A stretch of 36,497 nt of DNA from JAAZVM01 sp041642635 (GTDB lineage Bacteria; Patescibacteriota; Gracilibacteria; BD1-5; UBA6164): assembly GCA_041642635.1 (NCBI GenBank), contig JBEPWB010000007.1:1-36497 (forward strand). The letters run 5' to 3'. The notes beneath the pieces were generated by a model that saw only the letters and a program-made list of their open reading frames with translations, had not been told where the DNA came from and did no database searches. Both the position numbers and the translations under genes were made by a program. Shown here piece by piece: positions 18,469-29,249 of the stretch; within the stretch, counting starts at the first letter, position 1; every line of letters starts with the position of its first letter.

Positions 18469-20670
18469 ATGAAAAAAATTATACTTTATGTAATTCTATT
18501 GTTTTCTTTTCTAAATTACTCATATTCAGATTATTGAAATGTGAATGTTGAAGAGTTATCTTACAAAGAAAATAATTGTAGTGTTACAGTGAATTCTAGA
18601 TATTATTTAGGTGAAAAAACTTACTTATTTGATTTATTATGACATAGTACTAATTCAAACAATTTGGATTGGTTTATTTGATTTTCTAGTAGTAATATAT
18701 GAGTTTATAATCCAGATAATAATATTAAAATAAATTGAGGTTTTCAATTTACATCTAGAATTTTACCATCTAATGAATCATCTGTTGTTCCTGTTTTTAA
18801 CTTAGGAGGTACTGATTTTGTTTCACACCCATCTTCTAGAGATGATTTAGCTGCACAAATTGTTTATAATATATCAATTGCACCAAAAATACAATGAAAT
18901 AATACTTCTACATTTGGATATTCTACTTATTACTGAAATTCTTGGTCAAATGATAGTAAAAAAATATCAAATTTTAATGTAGATTCAGATTCTATCTATA
19001 CAGAAAGAGAATGTCATAATTTATATGTTTCTTGGTGTGGTGATTGAGAATTAGATAAGAATCATTGAGAAATATGTGACCCAAATGATCCATCAAAAGA
19101 ATGATGGGGATCAGATGGATGTAATACTCAATGTAAACCTGAAAATGATACAAGTAGTAGTTCTTCAAGTTCAAGCTCTTCAAGTAGTTCTAGTTCTTCT
19201 TCAAGTTCTTCATCTTCATCTAGTTCAAGTTCATCGTCTTCTAGTTCAAGTTCTTCTTCATCTAGTAGTTCTTCTTCAAGTTCATGATGAAGTTCTAGTT
19301 CATGAGGAGGTTCGTCAAGTTCATGAGGAGGTTCTTCTAGTTGATGAAGCTCATCTTGAGGATTAACAAACTATTGTTGAGATGGTAAGGTTCAAAGGCC
19401 AAATGCTCAGTTTGAATTAGAAGAATGTGATTTTTGAGGATCATCTCCATGGTCTAATTGGCCATCTTGGTGTGGTACTCCTGATTGAGATAATGCTTGT
19501 AAAATAAAATGAGATCTTTCTTTTCCTGGTTCTTGAGATATAAGCTTTTGACCAACAGATAGTGTTACAATTTGAGATTCTATGAATCCATATTCAGCTT
19601 ATTCTCTGCAAAAACCATATATCAAAAATAACTCTTCATATGATTATTATTTTGATGAATTATGTGTTGTTAGAAAGTCTTGAATCTCATTAAGTTGAAA
19701 TACTACTTGTCAAATTATTAGTTGAGTATTAAAGTCAGGATGAACATTTAGTTTTTCAAATTATCCACAATTTATTTGAAACACAGATGCTTTGAGTTCA
19801 TGAACTTATTGAGATAACAAATTAATTACAACATTAAAACAAGATTGAAGAATATATTCTGATGCATATTTTGCTTCTACAATGAATGTAAGAGTTTCAA
19901 AACCTAGTATAGCTACTACATGAGGTTGATCTAGTTATTTGAATAATACAGATAATATTTCTGATGTTTCTGATGTTACAAATAATACTTCTACTTCAGG
20001 TAAAAATAAAAATTTTTCAGGTTTATGAGTTACTAAATGAAATATCTCTAGTTATTCTGATTTGATTTTTGATATCAATTCAGTAGATAAAATAAAAGAA
20101 GAATGAGATAGATATTCAGATTCTAATTGAATTAAGACTGCTTCTTCTTGAAATATGGTAGGTGATTCTACTAATATAGATGATTTTGTTAATTATAACG
20201 GTATAAAAAATGCTTTTATATTAAAAGATAAAAATTTTACAATAAATTCAAATACTTTAAATTGACTATCTTGAGTTAGAACTTATATAATTGAGTGATG
20301 AGATTTGATAATTAATTCAAATATTGATTATAATAGTAATATTGCATTTGTTGTTAGATGAGGTGATATTATTATAAATGAAAATGTTTGAAGAATAGAT
20401 TGAACTTATATATCTATACCAAAATGAAGTATAGGTTGAGAAATAAAATCTGACTGAACTAAAACATCAAGAGTTTTATCAGTTTATTGATCTCTATATT
20501 GAAATATTCAAAGCTTAGTTAAAGACAGAACTTATATAAAATATAATTCTTCATGACAACTAGATGTTGGTACAATAGTTAGTTTTGGTTCTTCTGTTTT
20601 CAGAAAACCAGCTCCACTTACTTCAACATTTATTGCTGAATATTTAGAAACAAAAAAAGTTTCGAATTAA
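18469..20670 (+). CDS. Secreted modular surface protein with poly-Ser linker and Cys-rich CGDG modules
   Basis: 733 residues. Signal peptide MKKIILYVILLFSFLNYSYS. N-terminal beta-rich domain to about 185 (including a VVPVFNLGGTDF segment like cohesin-type folds, tentative). A Cys module at about 188-227, WCGDGELDKNHGEICDPNDP...DGCNTQC, matches the C-G-D-G..E.CD...DGC..xC pattern of Myxococcus-type disulfide repeats. Residues 229-272 are 44 consecutive serines, grading into Ser/Gly to about 298. A second YCGDGKVQRPNAQFELEECD module follows, then a long C-terminal beta-rich region (380-730) with repeats of Gly/Asn/Ser strands. No LPXTG or membrane anchor is seen at the end (ETKKVSN). Likely an adhesin-like exported protein. 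The function is inferred. Confidence 0.85.
19153..19284 (+). repeat. 44-codon homopolymeric serine run
   Basis: Every codon is Ser but drawn from both codon boxes (AGT, AGC, TCT, TCA, TCG) in irregular order. It therefore is not a simple nucleotide microsatellite. It separates two Cys-rich modules and continues into Ser/Gly. Confidence 0.92.
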
Positions 20671-20673
20671 AAT

Positions 20674-20712
20674 AAAAAAACTTAGAAAAAAATATTTTTT
20701 CTAAGTTTTTTT
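20674..20712. terminator. Bidirectional terminator between convergent genes
   Basis: AAAAAAACTTAGAAAAAA / TTTTTTCTAAGTTTTTTT forms a long stem. It has A-runs on one side and T-runs on the other, so it can act on both strands. It lies between the poly-Ser protein (plus) and the methyltransferase (minus). Confidence 0.8.
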
Positions 20713-21748
20713 AATAAACTTTCGGAATAAATTTATACTTCACCTTTTTTTGATACTCTAGATAATCGGGGTCTTGTTCTAAGTGTTTTTCTTCAGTTAT
20801 TGCTCTTAGGTAATAGATATAAAACCAAACTGAGATTGATATTATTATTAAAAATAATGTTACTATTTCAATATTTTTAATATTTAAAATTATTAGAGGT
20901 AATGCTCAAATTAACCGTGATAAATTTTTTGCTGCATAAGCTGGATGCCTAATAAATTTGTAAGGTCACCTCGAGATTATTCATCTATTTGTTAGATTAC
21001 TAGCTTTGAATCATAGAGCAACTGATGCCCGAGTATATAATGCAAAAGACATAAGAAGAAATATATTTAAACCTATGTGAACGTAAAAATTTTCAAAACT
21101 AGGATAGTCACTACTAAACCATCAAAAAAGCCTCTCTACGCTTAGATTAAATGGTGGATAACATATAAGTGTCACTACCCATCAGATAATAGTTGGCTCG
21201 ACACTTTTTATTTTGTTTCATAAAAATTTACTTTCAAACATATATCAAATAGTGAAAAAAAGTAAATCTATTATAAAAATACTTGTAAGTATTATTGCAA
21301 ATAAATAAGTATTAAAAAAATATAAAAAATTTTCACTTATTAATCAAAAGTCTCCCATTAAGTAAAATATTTTATTGCTTATAAATCATAGATTTCAAGC
21401 CAGCCAGTTAATCATTAATGGCAAAAAGAATAATTTTACAATCCAAGCTAGAATACTGTTTTTTTGCTCTTTTGATATATTTTTATTAGGTTTTTTTATT
21501 TTATCTTTAATTAATCATAAAACTATTCTTGCTTTTGATTGATTTTTTTCTAATAAATAAAATGGTATTAAAAAAATTGCATAAAATAATATTATTATAT
21601 GAAAAATATCTAGAGTATTTATTGTATTTGATAAAAAATCAATATCCCTTATCAAAAAATCATTATAGTAACTATTATTTACATAAAATAAATATCACAA
21701 AACAATAAATAACATCGTACTAGAATAATTTTTTATTAATTCTTTCAT
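20711..21748 (-). CDS. Isoprenylcysteine carboxyl methyltransferase-like membrane protein
   Basis: 345 residues with about eight membrane segments. The C-terminal third carries the ICMT/PEMT-type signature for SAM and lipid substrate: RGPYKFIRHPAYAAKNLSRL (about residues 258-277, with the RHPxY core), then ITEEKHLEQDPDYLEYQKKV (E-E..L....Y..Y), ending KYKFIPKVY. Bacterial members methylate small lipid or isoprenoid-like molecules at the membrane. The substrate here is unknown, since bacterial homologues rarely act on prenylcysteine. The N-terminal half is an extra set of membrane helices. The gene diverges from gmk and has its own presumed promoter. Confidence 0.82.
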
Positions 21749-21777
21749 TTTTGAAAAATTATTTTTTATTTATATTT

Positions 21778-21806
21778 ATTATATATTATTTTTGGCTAAA
21801 AGTAAA
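21778..21806 (-). promoter_or_regulatory. Candidate promoter of the ICMT-like gene
   Basis: Minus-strand TTTACT (21806-21801), a 17-base spacer and TATAAT (21783-21778) lie 30 bases before the start. The -10 is perfect and the -35 is weak. Confidence 0.35.
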
Positions 21807-21812
21807 TATAAA

Positions 21813-21840
21813 TTGCATTTTTTGTTTTTTTTGGTAAATT
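21813..21840 (+). promoter_or_regulatory. Candidate promoter of gmk-trmD
   Basis: TTGCAT (21813-21818), a 16-base spacer and TAAATT (21835-21840) lie 30 bases before gmk. Both boxes are imperfect. Confidence 0.35.
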
Positions 21841-21869
21841 AATAAAAAATTATTTATTAACAAAAAATA

Positions 21870-22460
21870 ATGAAAAAAGGTCATATATTTTTTATTTCTT
21901 GAGTAGCTTGAGCTTGAAAATGAACAGTTATAAAATCCCTAATAGAAGAAAAAAATAATAACATAGAATTAGCACTATCTTGCAAAACTAGAGAACCAAG
22001 AGCTTGAGAAGTTATTTGAGTAGATTACAACAAGTTAAGTGTACAAGAGTTCAAAAAAGCTATTGAAGATTGAGAATTTTTGGAATATAATTTTATTCAT
22101 AACCAAGCATATTATTGAACTAGAATAAAAGATGTTATTGATAATTGAATAAATAAATGAAAAATAATTATAAAAGAAATGGATATTTTAATTTTGCCAA
22201 AAGTTTTGGAAGAAAGACAAGACATTAGGCAAGATTTTACTTATATTTTTATTGATATTCCTCTTGAAACTATAAAGTCAAGAATGATAAGTAGATGAGA
22301 TGATGTTACTTGAACAGATTTTGAAAATAGAATTAATTCTGCAACAAAAGAAAAAAAACTAAAACATTTAGCTGATTTTGTTATTGATTGAAGCTGAAAA
22401 CCAGAAGAAACTTTGAAATCTCTAAAAAAAATTATATCTGATAAAATAAAAATTAAATAA
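21870..22460 (+). CDS. gmk: Guanylate kinase
   Basis: 196 residues, close to the usual size of about 205. ATP-dependent phosphorylation of GMP to GDP in the cytoplasm. The P-loop is near the N-terminus: FFISGVAGAGKGTVIKSL, with Ala after GV where GPSGxGK is common and the glycines encoded by UGA. The GMP-binding SCKTREPRAGEVIGVDY has the family T-R-x-P-R-x-G-E motif. FLEYNFIHNQAYYGTRI matches the family's ...GTxx segment, and IDIPLETIKSRMISRG is the LID region. Its last base begins the trmD start codon (TAATG overlap), so the two are co-translated. Confidence 0.94.
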
Positions 22461-23113
22461 TGAAAATTCATATAATATCTATTTTCCCAGAAAGTTTTGA
22501 GTCATATTTTTCTAGTTCTATAATTAAAAATGCAACTCAAAAAAAATTATTAGAAATAAAAATTTATAAGCTAAATGATTTTTCTGATGATAATAACAAA
22601 AGAGTAGATAGCAGAGCTTATTGAATGCATGGTCAAGTTATTAGACCAGAACCATTAGCTAAATCTATAGAATTTGTTTTTGAAAAAGTTTGAAAAAAAA
22701 TTCCAGTAATTTTTATGACACCTTCTTGAGAATTATTAAATCAAGAAAAATTAGAAAAATATTACTTGGATTTATGAGATGAGTTTTTGATAATTTGTGG
22801 GCATTATGAGTGAATTGATCAAAGAATAATTGATTTGTATGTTGATTATGAAATTAGTATCTGAGAATATATTTTGACTTCATGAGAATTGGGAGCTATG
22901 GTTTTTGTTGATTCTTTAGTTAGAAATATTCCCGATGTTTTGTGAAATATATTGTCACTTGAAGAGGAAAGCTTTTCAAAAAAATTAAATAGACAAAAAG
23001 AATATCCTGTATATACTAAACCTCAAGAGTTCTCCTGAAAAAAAGTTCCAGATGTTTTAATCTCCTGAAACCATAAAAAAATACTGGAATGGAAAAATAG
23101 TAATTTAAGATAG
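22460..23113 (+). CDS. trmD: tRNA (guanine-N1)-methyltransferase TrmD
   Basis: 217 residues, slightly short of the usual 230-250. Methylates G37 of tRNAs to keep the reading frame, using SAM bound in a trefoil knot. Motifs: MKIHIISIFPESFESYF, the substrate loop VDSRAYGMHGQVIRPEP, IFMTPSGELLNQ, and the knot LIICGHYEGIDQRIIDLYVD followed by SIGEYILTSGELGAMVFVDS. RNIPDVLGN and YPVYTKPQEFSG...VPDVLISGNHKKILEWK complete the family. It ends with TAG, one of only two in the window. It is not in the common rpsP-rimM-trmD-rplS operon but after gmk. Confidence 0.96.
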
Positions 23114-23119
23114 ATTTTT

Positions 23120-23647
23120 ATGCAAGAAATTGATAAATACATGGATGTTATTTGGGAAACTGTAACTTTTGAATTTGCGTTTAAATTTTTCGTGGTGTAT
23201 TTTTTTGTTATATGGATTTCGTTGCTTTTTTGGGTAATGAAAGATATTTCAATAAGAACAAAAAATTTATTTTTGCAATTATTTTGTGTTTTAATAATAC
23301 TTTTTTTGACGCCACTTTGAGTTTTTATATACTTATTAATAAGACCAAGAAAAACTTTATTTGAAAAATATTACCAAGAAATAGAGTATAATCTTGATAT
23401 AATTAATGAAATAGTGGAAGAAAGAAAAAAAACACTAGAAAAAAAATATTGAGAAAAGACGATTAATAACGATGAAGAATCTTTGAGAATTCCAAAAAAT
23501 AAAAATTCCAAAAAATTTAAAAAAAGAGCAAATAATTCAAAGCTTATTTATAAATATAGTTTTTTTGTTGAAAATGAAAAAAATCCTGAAATAAAACCAG
23601 AAATAATTAATCTTGATGATTTAAACACAAAAAAAGAACTTTTATAA
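23120..23647 (+). CDS. Conserved two-helix membrane protein
   Basis: 175 residues. Two hydrophobic helices (about 22-42 and 50-73) flank a short loop WVMKDISIRTKN. They are followed by GVFIYLLIRPRKTLFEKYYQEIEYN and a long charged cytosolic tail rich in Lys and Asn. The block W-x-x-K-D-I-x-x-R-T ... T-P-L-G-x-x-x-Y-L-L-I-R-P-R-x-T-L recalls a conserved hypothetical family common in Chloroflexi and CPR, some members of which carry a C-terminal zinc ribbon (none here). Function unknown. It starts 6 bases after trmD, so it is in the same operon. Its last codons lie in the shared terminator. Confidence 0.78.
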
Positions 23648-23660
23648 AAGTTCTTTTTTT
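23629..23660. terminator. Bidirectional terminator between the membrane protein gene and tig
   Basis: AAAAAAAGAACTTT pairs with AAAGTTCTTTTTTT around a short loop. It overlaps the plus-strand stop codon at 23645-23647 and lies 3 bases from the minus-strand tig stop. Confidence 0.8.
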
Positions 23661-23662
23661 GT

Positions 23663-24964
23663 TTATTTTTTATTGAAAAATGATTCAATTAATTTTCTAT
23701 ATACCATTCTTTGTTTTAATTCTTCATAGTATTTAGTTCCAGGAACATAAAGTTCTTTTAATCTTTCTAGAACTTCTTCACTACCAAATCTAGACATTAT
23801 TTTTTCGATTTCTGAATTCATTTCTTCATCAGTAACTTCGATTTTTTCCATTTCACCTAATTTGTGAAGTATTAATTCACCTTTTAGTCTTTTTAGAGCA
23901 GTTTCTCTAACGTGTTTTTCTTTGTATTCTTCTTCTGACATATTTAAGCTTTCTAAATAATCAGAAACTTTAACGTTTTGTGCAGACATATTTTCTTTTA
24001 TTTCAGAAAAAACTTTTTCTATTTGATTTTTTAATAAATTTTCACCAACTTCTAATTTAGTTACTTTTAATAATTCATCAATTAATTCAGATTCTTCTTC
24101 CATTCTAGCGTTAGATTCTTTTGTATCTCTGATCTCTTCTTTTAATAAATCTTTAAATCAAGCTAAATCTAATTTTTTTCCTCTTAATTGTTCTATAAAT
24201 TCTGGAGTTAATTCAGGTTGAACAGCTTTTTCGAATTTTTTTATTACAACTTTAAATTTTGTTTTTTTGTTTGCAAAATCTGCGTTGTGATAATCAGCTG
24301 GAAAATCAACATCAACTTCTAGTTCATCACCTAATTTAGCTCAAACAATTTGTTCTTCAAAACCAGGAACTAAAATGTTTGATCCCAAAACTAAAGGATA
24401 TTCTTGCATAGAAGTATTATCTAATAATTCACCGTTTTCATAACCTTCTGTATCGATAGTTGCTCTATCTCACATTTTTAATTTTGATCTTTTGTCAGTA
24501 ACTTCTTCAAATTTTGTAAATTTGTTTTTGATATCTTCAATCGCTTGATTTACTTCTTTATCAGTAACTTCAATATCTTTTTTTTCTAAAGAAATATCTT
24601 TATATTTTTTATCTATTTCAACAGTTGGTAAAACTTCTATTTCAACTCTAATTTTTAGAGGTGATTGAGAAATTATTTCTTTTATTACTCATTGAGCTAC
24701 TGGTACAAGTTTTTCTTTTCTTATAGAATCTTTGTACATTTTATCTATTGAATAATCAACAGCCATTTTATTTATGTAATCTTCTCAAAATTGTCTCAAA
24801 ATTACATCTTCAGGAATTTTTGCTCATTTTCTGAACCCTTTTATGTCAGCAGTTTCTTGTAAATGTTTTACAGCTTCTTTTCTAGCTTTTGCTATATTTT
24901 CAACCGATTCTTCAATAACTAATTCTACAATAGAATTTTCTAGGTCTTTTCTAGTTATATTCAT
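23663..24964 (-). CDS. tig: Trigger factor
   Basis: 433 residues, the normal size. A ribosome-associated chaperone at the tunnel exit with peptidyl-prolyl isomerase activity. The N-terminal ribosome-binding domain includes ADIKGFRKGAKIPEDVILRQ (family signature G-F-R-x-G-K-x-P). The FKBP-like domain reads GDRATIDTEGYENGELL...LVLGSNILVPGFEEQIVGAKLGD, with DVDFPADYHNADFANKKTKFKVVI (about 150-240). The long helical C-domain follows to YRKLIESFFNKK. It is monocistronic between its own promoter and a shared terminator. Few UGA codons occur compared with its neighbours. Confidence 0.95.
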
Positions 24965-25008
24965 ATGCTTAATTTTTTATAAGTAAATAAATTTTTTAAA
25001 CGGCGCAT

Positions 25009-25036
25009 ATTATATTTGAAATATAAAAAATATCAA
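25009..25036 (-). promoter_or_regulatory. Promoter of tig
   Basis: On the minus strand TTGATA (25036-25031), a 16-base spacer and perfect TATAAT (25014-25009). The leader of about 40 bases starts near an unusual GC-rich GCGCCG and contains no Shine-Dalgarno sequence. Confidence 0.7.
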
Positions 25037-25044
25037 TTTTTGTT

Positions 25045-26172
25045 TTAATTTTTTGATTTTATTTCATAATCAAACGCTCATAATTTTTCGTTGTAAAAAT
25101 ATTCTATTCAATAATCTTCATATTGTTGATAATCTTTTGCTATATAATCGATATATCAAGAATTAAATAATTCTTGTTGATTTTGAGCGTTTCTTCAATT
25201 ATCATTAAAATATTTTTCGTTTGCGTCTTCAATGTATTTTAAGTTTAATTCACGACTTGCTTTATAAATATTTTTGTAACATTCATTTTTATTTATTCAT
25301 TCCAAATCTTTAAATTCTCATATTCATTCTTGCGTTAAATTTTCAACAGCTTTAATTATTTGAGAATTTAATTCTACCTCATTATTTATAAAAATTCAAA
25401 TTCACAAATTATACATTTCATCTGATAAAAATTTACATATTTCTTCATTTTCTGGATTTGAGGATTGAGCGAGATTTATAAACATAAAATAAGATTTTTG
25501 CCTTTGTCCTCATTTTCATTGCATTATAGCAGCCATTGTTTTTGCTCACTCTAAAGATTCTTTTGAATTTGCAGCTATTTTATAATATTTAGCGGATTTT
25601 TTTGCATCATTTAAATGATGATAATAATTGTAAGCTAAATAATACGGGATTTTATATCAATTACATACGTCTTGTAACTTTGGATTATTCCAAATTTCTT
25701 CTAGGGTTTCAGTGTTTTCTATTTTTTTAATTTTTTCATCATCACAAAAATTTTCAACTCATTTTAATCATAATGCAATAGCTTGATCAATATTCCTGTT
25801 TTGCTCATCTTCATTTAAATTCTCATATCTTGGATTATATTCAGGAAGTAGTAATTGTGAAATCACATAAGGATATTCAAAAAAAGGATTTAAACTTGTA
25901 ACTAAATCTGTTATTTCATATAAATACTTTTTATATTCGCTATAGAAAGCATTACCTCAAATATATTGTATTGTGTTTAGCCAATAATAATCAGCCTTTA
26001 TATTTGTATATCAAAAAGAAGTAATTTTTGCTATTTCTTCTTTTGGTAAATTTTCTGGATGATCTACAGTTTCTTTTTTTATTTCTCTGTATTTAGCATA
26101 ATTTTGTTCGTTTATTTTCCAAAAACTAAAAAATGCAATTATTAAAAAAATAATTATTAGTATTTTCTTCAT
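25045..26172 (-). CDS. Membrane-anchored helical-repeat (TPR-like) protein
   Basis: 375 residues. An N-terminal hydrophobic segment (MKKILIIIFLIIAFFSFW) acts as signal anchor. The rest is aromatic, Tyr/Glu/Asn rich and mostly helical, including SFGYTNIKADYYWLNTIQYI (about 50-70) and YLYEITDLVTSLNPFFEYPYVISQLLLP (about 85-112). A later LNDAKKSAKYYKIAANSKES segment looks like a single TPR helix pair. This combination resembles a loosely defined family of exported TPR proteins. Function unknown. It follows khpB by 15 bases on the same strand and so is probably co-transcribed. Confidence 0.72.
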
Positions 26173-26187
26173 ATTTTACTTATTTAA

Positions 26188-26679
26188 TTAAATATCATAT
26201 CCATCAATATCAATAGTCATTTTTGGATTTTTTCTGCAAATATAAATTCTTCTTTCTTCTCATTCTCAAAGACTCTTTGTATAAATTTCATTATTTTCAT
26301 ATTCTGAAACTATATCGTGAATTTTTTTTCTTTGATAAGGAGAATAAAATCAAAGTTTTAAATCAGATCAAGTTTTTTCTACGTATTTTATTTTTTCTAG
26401 AATCAAACTTTTTAGTCTTTCATCTTTTGACTCTAAATAATCATTGACTTCAAAATAAATTTTTACTTTTTGTACAGTATTTTTATTTATCATTAATTTT
26501 AATAAATTTGAAATACTAATCAAGTTTTTTCAGTTTTGTCAGATTAATATTCAAGAATCAGGAGTTTTTATTTTTATATAAAAAATATTTTCTTTTTCCT
26601 CTACAATCTCTAATTGTTCAATATTAATTCACAAATTTTTAAAAAAAATATTAGACAAGTTATCAATTTTTTCTAACAT
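26188..26679 (-). CDS. khpB: KhpB/Jag RNA-binding protein (KH + R3H)
   Basis: 163 residues. A KH-type segment at about 35-65 (IKIKTPDSGILIGQNGKNLISISNLL), with IGQNGKNL as the GxxG loop, is followed by an R3H domain at about 100-155 (LKLGFYSPYQRKKIHDIVSE...IYTKSLGEGEERRIYI). The Y-x-R-K-x-x-H core and the G-E-G-E-x-R-x-I end are typical. It binds RNA and in Gram-positives helps set cell elongation. The Jag N-terminal domain is missing: this is a shorter, KH-R3H-only form. The gene usually follows yidC. Here it is about 13 kb away on the other strand and heads an operon with the helical-repeat protein. Confidence 0.88.
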
Positions 26680-26750
26680 ATAATAAAAATTAATTTTAAA
26701 TTTTGATAAGATTAACAAAAAAAGGCTTGGTTGCAAGTTTTTATAATTTT

Positions 26751-26778
26751 TTGACATTTCTTAAAAAATGCTTATCTT
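26751..26778 (+). promoter_or_regulatory. Promoter of infB
   Basis: Perfect TTGACA (26751-26756), a 16-base spacer and TATCTT (26773-26778). The leader is about 35 bases. Confidence 0.65.
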
Positions 26779-26817
26779 ACTGCAAAATATTTTGATTTAA
26801 TTATTCAATAAAACTAA

Positions 26818-29232
26818 ATGCCAGATAAAAAAATTATAGACGACTACTATTCACAAATTAATTCTTCAAATGATTGAGAAAAATCAAGCGAAGAAAACTC
26901 AAAAAAACCAAAAATTATTCCTAAAAAGAAGATTGTGGTTAAAAAACCTGCTGCAAAAGATGCAACGGGTATTTCAGGTGAAAAAAAATCAGAAAAAAAA
27001 CCATTGAAAAATACTAGAGTTAAAAAAGTTGCTGATGGAGAAACTGCTTCAGAAGATCAAAAACAAAAAAAACCTAGAATTGTTCAAAAAATTGAAGTAA
27101 TTAAAAAACCTGAAAAAAGAAATATTACAGTTGTAAAAAAAGAAGATCAAGAACCAAAAGTTAAAACGAGAAATTCTTTTAATAAAAATAATGGTAATGA
27201 TTTTAGAAACGAGGTTCCTTCTGTAAATCTTAATAAAGATACAGGAAAAGTATTTACAAAAAATAAACCAAAAGGTTGATTTAAAACAAAGTTTGAAGAA
27301 GAATCTGCTAAAAAATGACCAAAATCTAAATTCAATAAAAAAACTAGATGAAAAGTTAGATTATGAAATGATGAGAATCCAGTTTTTACTAGATCAAACA
27401 AGCTACAAAAAAATAAAAAGGAAGAAAAAAATGTTGAATCTATAAACCAAAATTTGGTTGAAAAAAGATGAGCTACTGTAACTATACCAGAATTTTTATC
27501 TCTAAAAGAATTGTCAGAAAAGTTTTGAGTTGTTCTTCCAAAGTTGATAGCAGAATTCATGAAAAACTGATTAATGGTAACAATTAATTCAAAAATAGAT
27601 TTTGATACTGCTGCTATTATTTGAGAATCTTTTGATATAAAGGTAGAAAGATGAGATAATGAGTGAGTTTCTGTTGAAGATATTTTGGTTTGAAATATTT
27701 CTAGCTTTTTAGCTGAAGATGATGCTTCAAAACTTTCTCCAAGAGCTCCAGTTGTTTCTATAATGGGACACGTTGATCACTGAAAAACTTCTCTTTTAGA
27801 TTACATTAGAAAAGCAAAAATTGCATCTGGTGAAGCTGGGTGAATTACTCAAAGTATTTGAGCTTATCAAGTTGAGTTAGATCAATGAAATATTACATTT
27901 CTTGATACTCCATGACATGAAGCCTTTACAGTTATGAGAGCTAGATGAGCAAAGTCTACTGATATTGCAATACTAGTTGTTGCTGCTGATGAATGAGTAA
28001 AACCTCAAACTATAGAATCTATTAGTCATGCAAAAGAAGCTTGAATTCCTGTTATCGTTGCTATAAATAAAATGGATAAAGTTGGTGCTAATCCTGATCA
28101 TGTAAAATGACAATTAGCTGAAAATTGATTAATGGCAGAAGATTGGGGTGGTGATATTCCTATGATTCCTGTTTCTGCTCATAGTTGATTTTGAGTTGAT
28201 GAGTTATTAGAAATGATTTTGTTAGTTGCTGAAATGAAAGAATTAAAAGCAAATCCTGATAGAAACTGAGTAGCTACTATTTTAGAATCTCATTTAGATC
28301 CTAATCTATGACCAGTTGCAACTGTTTTAATTAATACTTGAACTATTAATTCATGAGATAATATTGTTTGTCAGGATTCTTACTGAAAAGTAAAAATTCT
28401 AAAAAATTATATTAACCAAAAAGTAAAATTTGCTAAACCGTGAGAACCTGTTTTAATTGTTGGTTTGGATAGAGTTGTAGATGGTTGAGATATTTTACAG
28501 GTTGTAAACTCATGAGAAATCGCAAAAAATAAATCTATTGAATACAGAGAATTGTTAAATAAACAAAATAAAGAATCTGGTTCTAGTTTAGATTTACTTA
28601 TGTCAAAAATTAGAGCTTGAAACTTAAAACAATTAAAAATTATATTAAAAGCTGATACTAATGGTTCATTAGAAGCAATAAAAGCTTCACTAGTAAAATT
28701 ATCAACGGAAGAAACTACTGTAACAATTATTCATTCATGAGTAGGTTCAATTACTGAATGAGATGCTCTTATGGGGCAATGAAGTGACGCTATTCTTGTT
28801 TGATTTAATGTTTGAGTTTTACCAACTGCAAAATCGAGCTTAGAGTCTTCATGAGTAGAATTTATTTCAAGTGATATTATTTATCATATTACTGAAAAAA
28901 TTGAAAAAATTGTAACTTGAATGCTTGATCCAAAAGAAGTAGAAGTTGTTCTTGGTAAAATGAAAGTCTGAGGAATATTTTTTACTGAAAAGAAATTTAT
29001 GATTCTAGGTTTACACGTTTGACCTGAAGAAAAAGTAGAAAATAAAGCTAAGGTTAGAATTTTTAGAAAAAAGAAATTTGTAGGTAATTGAGTTATTGAT
29101 TCATTAAAACAATGAACTCTAGAAGTTAAAGAAGTTGAGGGACCTCTTGATTGTTGAATAAAACTAACAACTAACACAAAAGTTGAAGTATGAGATCAAT
29201 TAGAAGTTTATAAAACTGAATATCAGAAATAA
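26818..29232 (+). CDS. infB: Translation initiation factor IF-2
   Basis: 804 residues. GTPase that brings initiator tRNA to the ribosome. A Lys-rich low-complexity N-terminus (about 1-220) is followed by the IF2-N domain (PEFLSLKELSEKFGVVLPKL, about 223-242). The GTPase domain starts near 311 with SIMGHVDHGKTSLLDYIRKA (the P-loop glycine is UGA), and contains GGITQSIGAYQV, FLDTPGHEAFTVMRARGA, NKMDKVGAN and SAHSGFGVDELL. C-terminal domains end with GPLDCGIKLTTNTKVEVGDQ. The switch-1 motif has Ser where most have His (GGITQHIGAYQ). It is transcribed from a consensus promoter, with a cNMP-binding-domain gene 17 bases downstream. Confidence 0.97.
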
Positions 29233-29249
29233 TTTATAATAATTTTTTT

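Noticed and set aside
19076..19366. Val/Leu/Gln-rich open frame
   Set aside because: It is a shadow frame of the poly-Ser run in another phase.
19761..19769. Perfect DnaA box TTATCCACA
   Set aside because: A single copy inside a coding region with no cluster, dnaA or AT-rich unwinding element nearby. No origin is supported.
27147..27560. 137-codon open frame antisense to infB
   Set aside because: It lies fully inside the infB N-terminal region on the other strand and has no recognisable domain.
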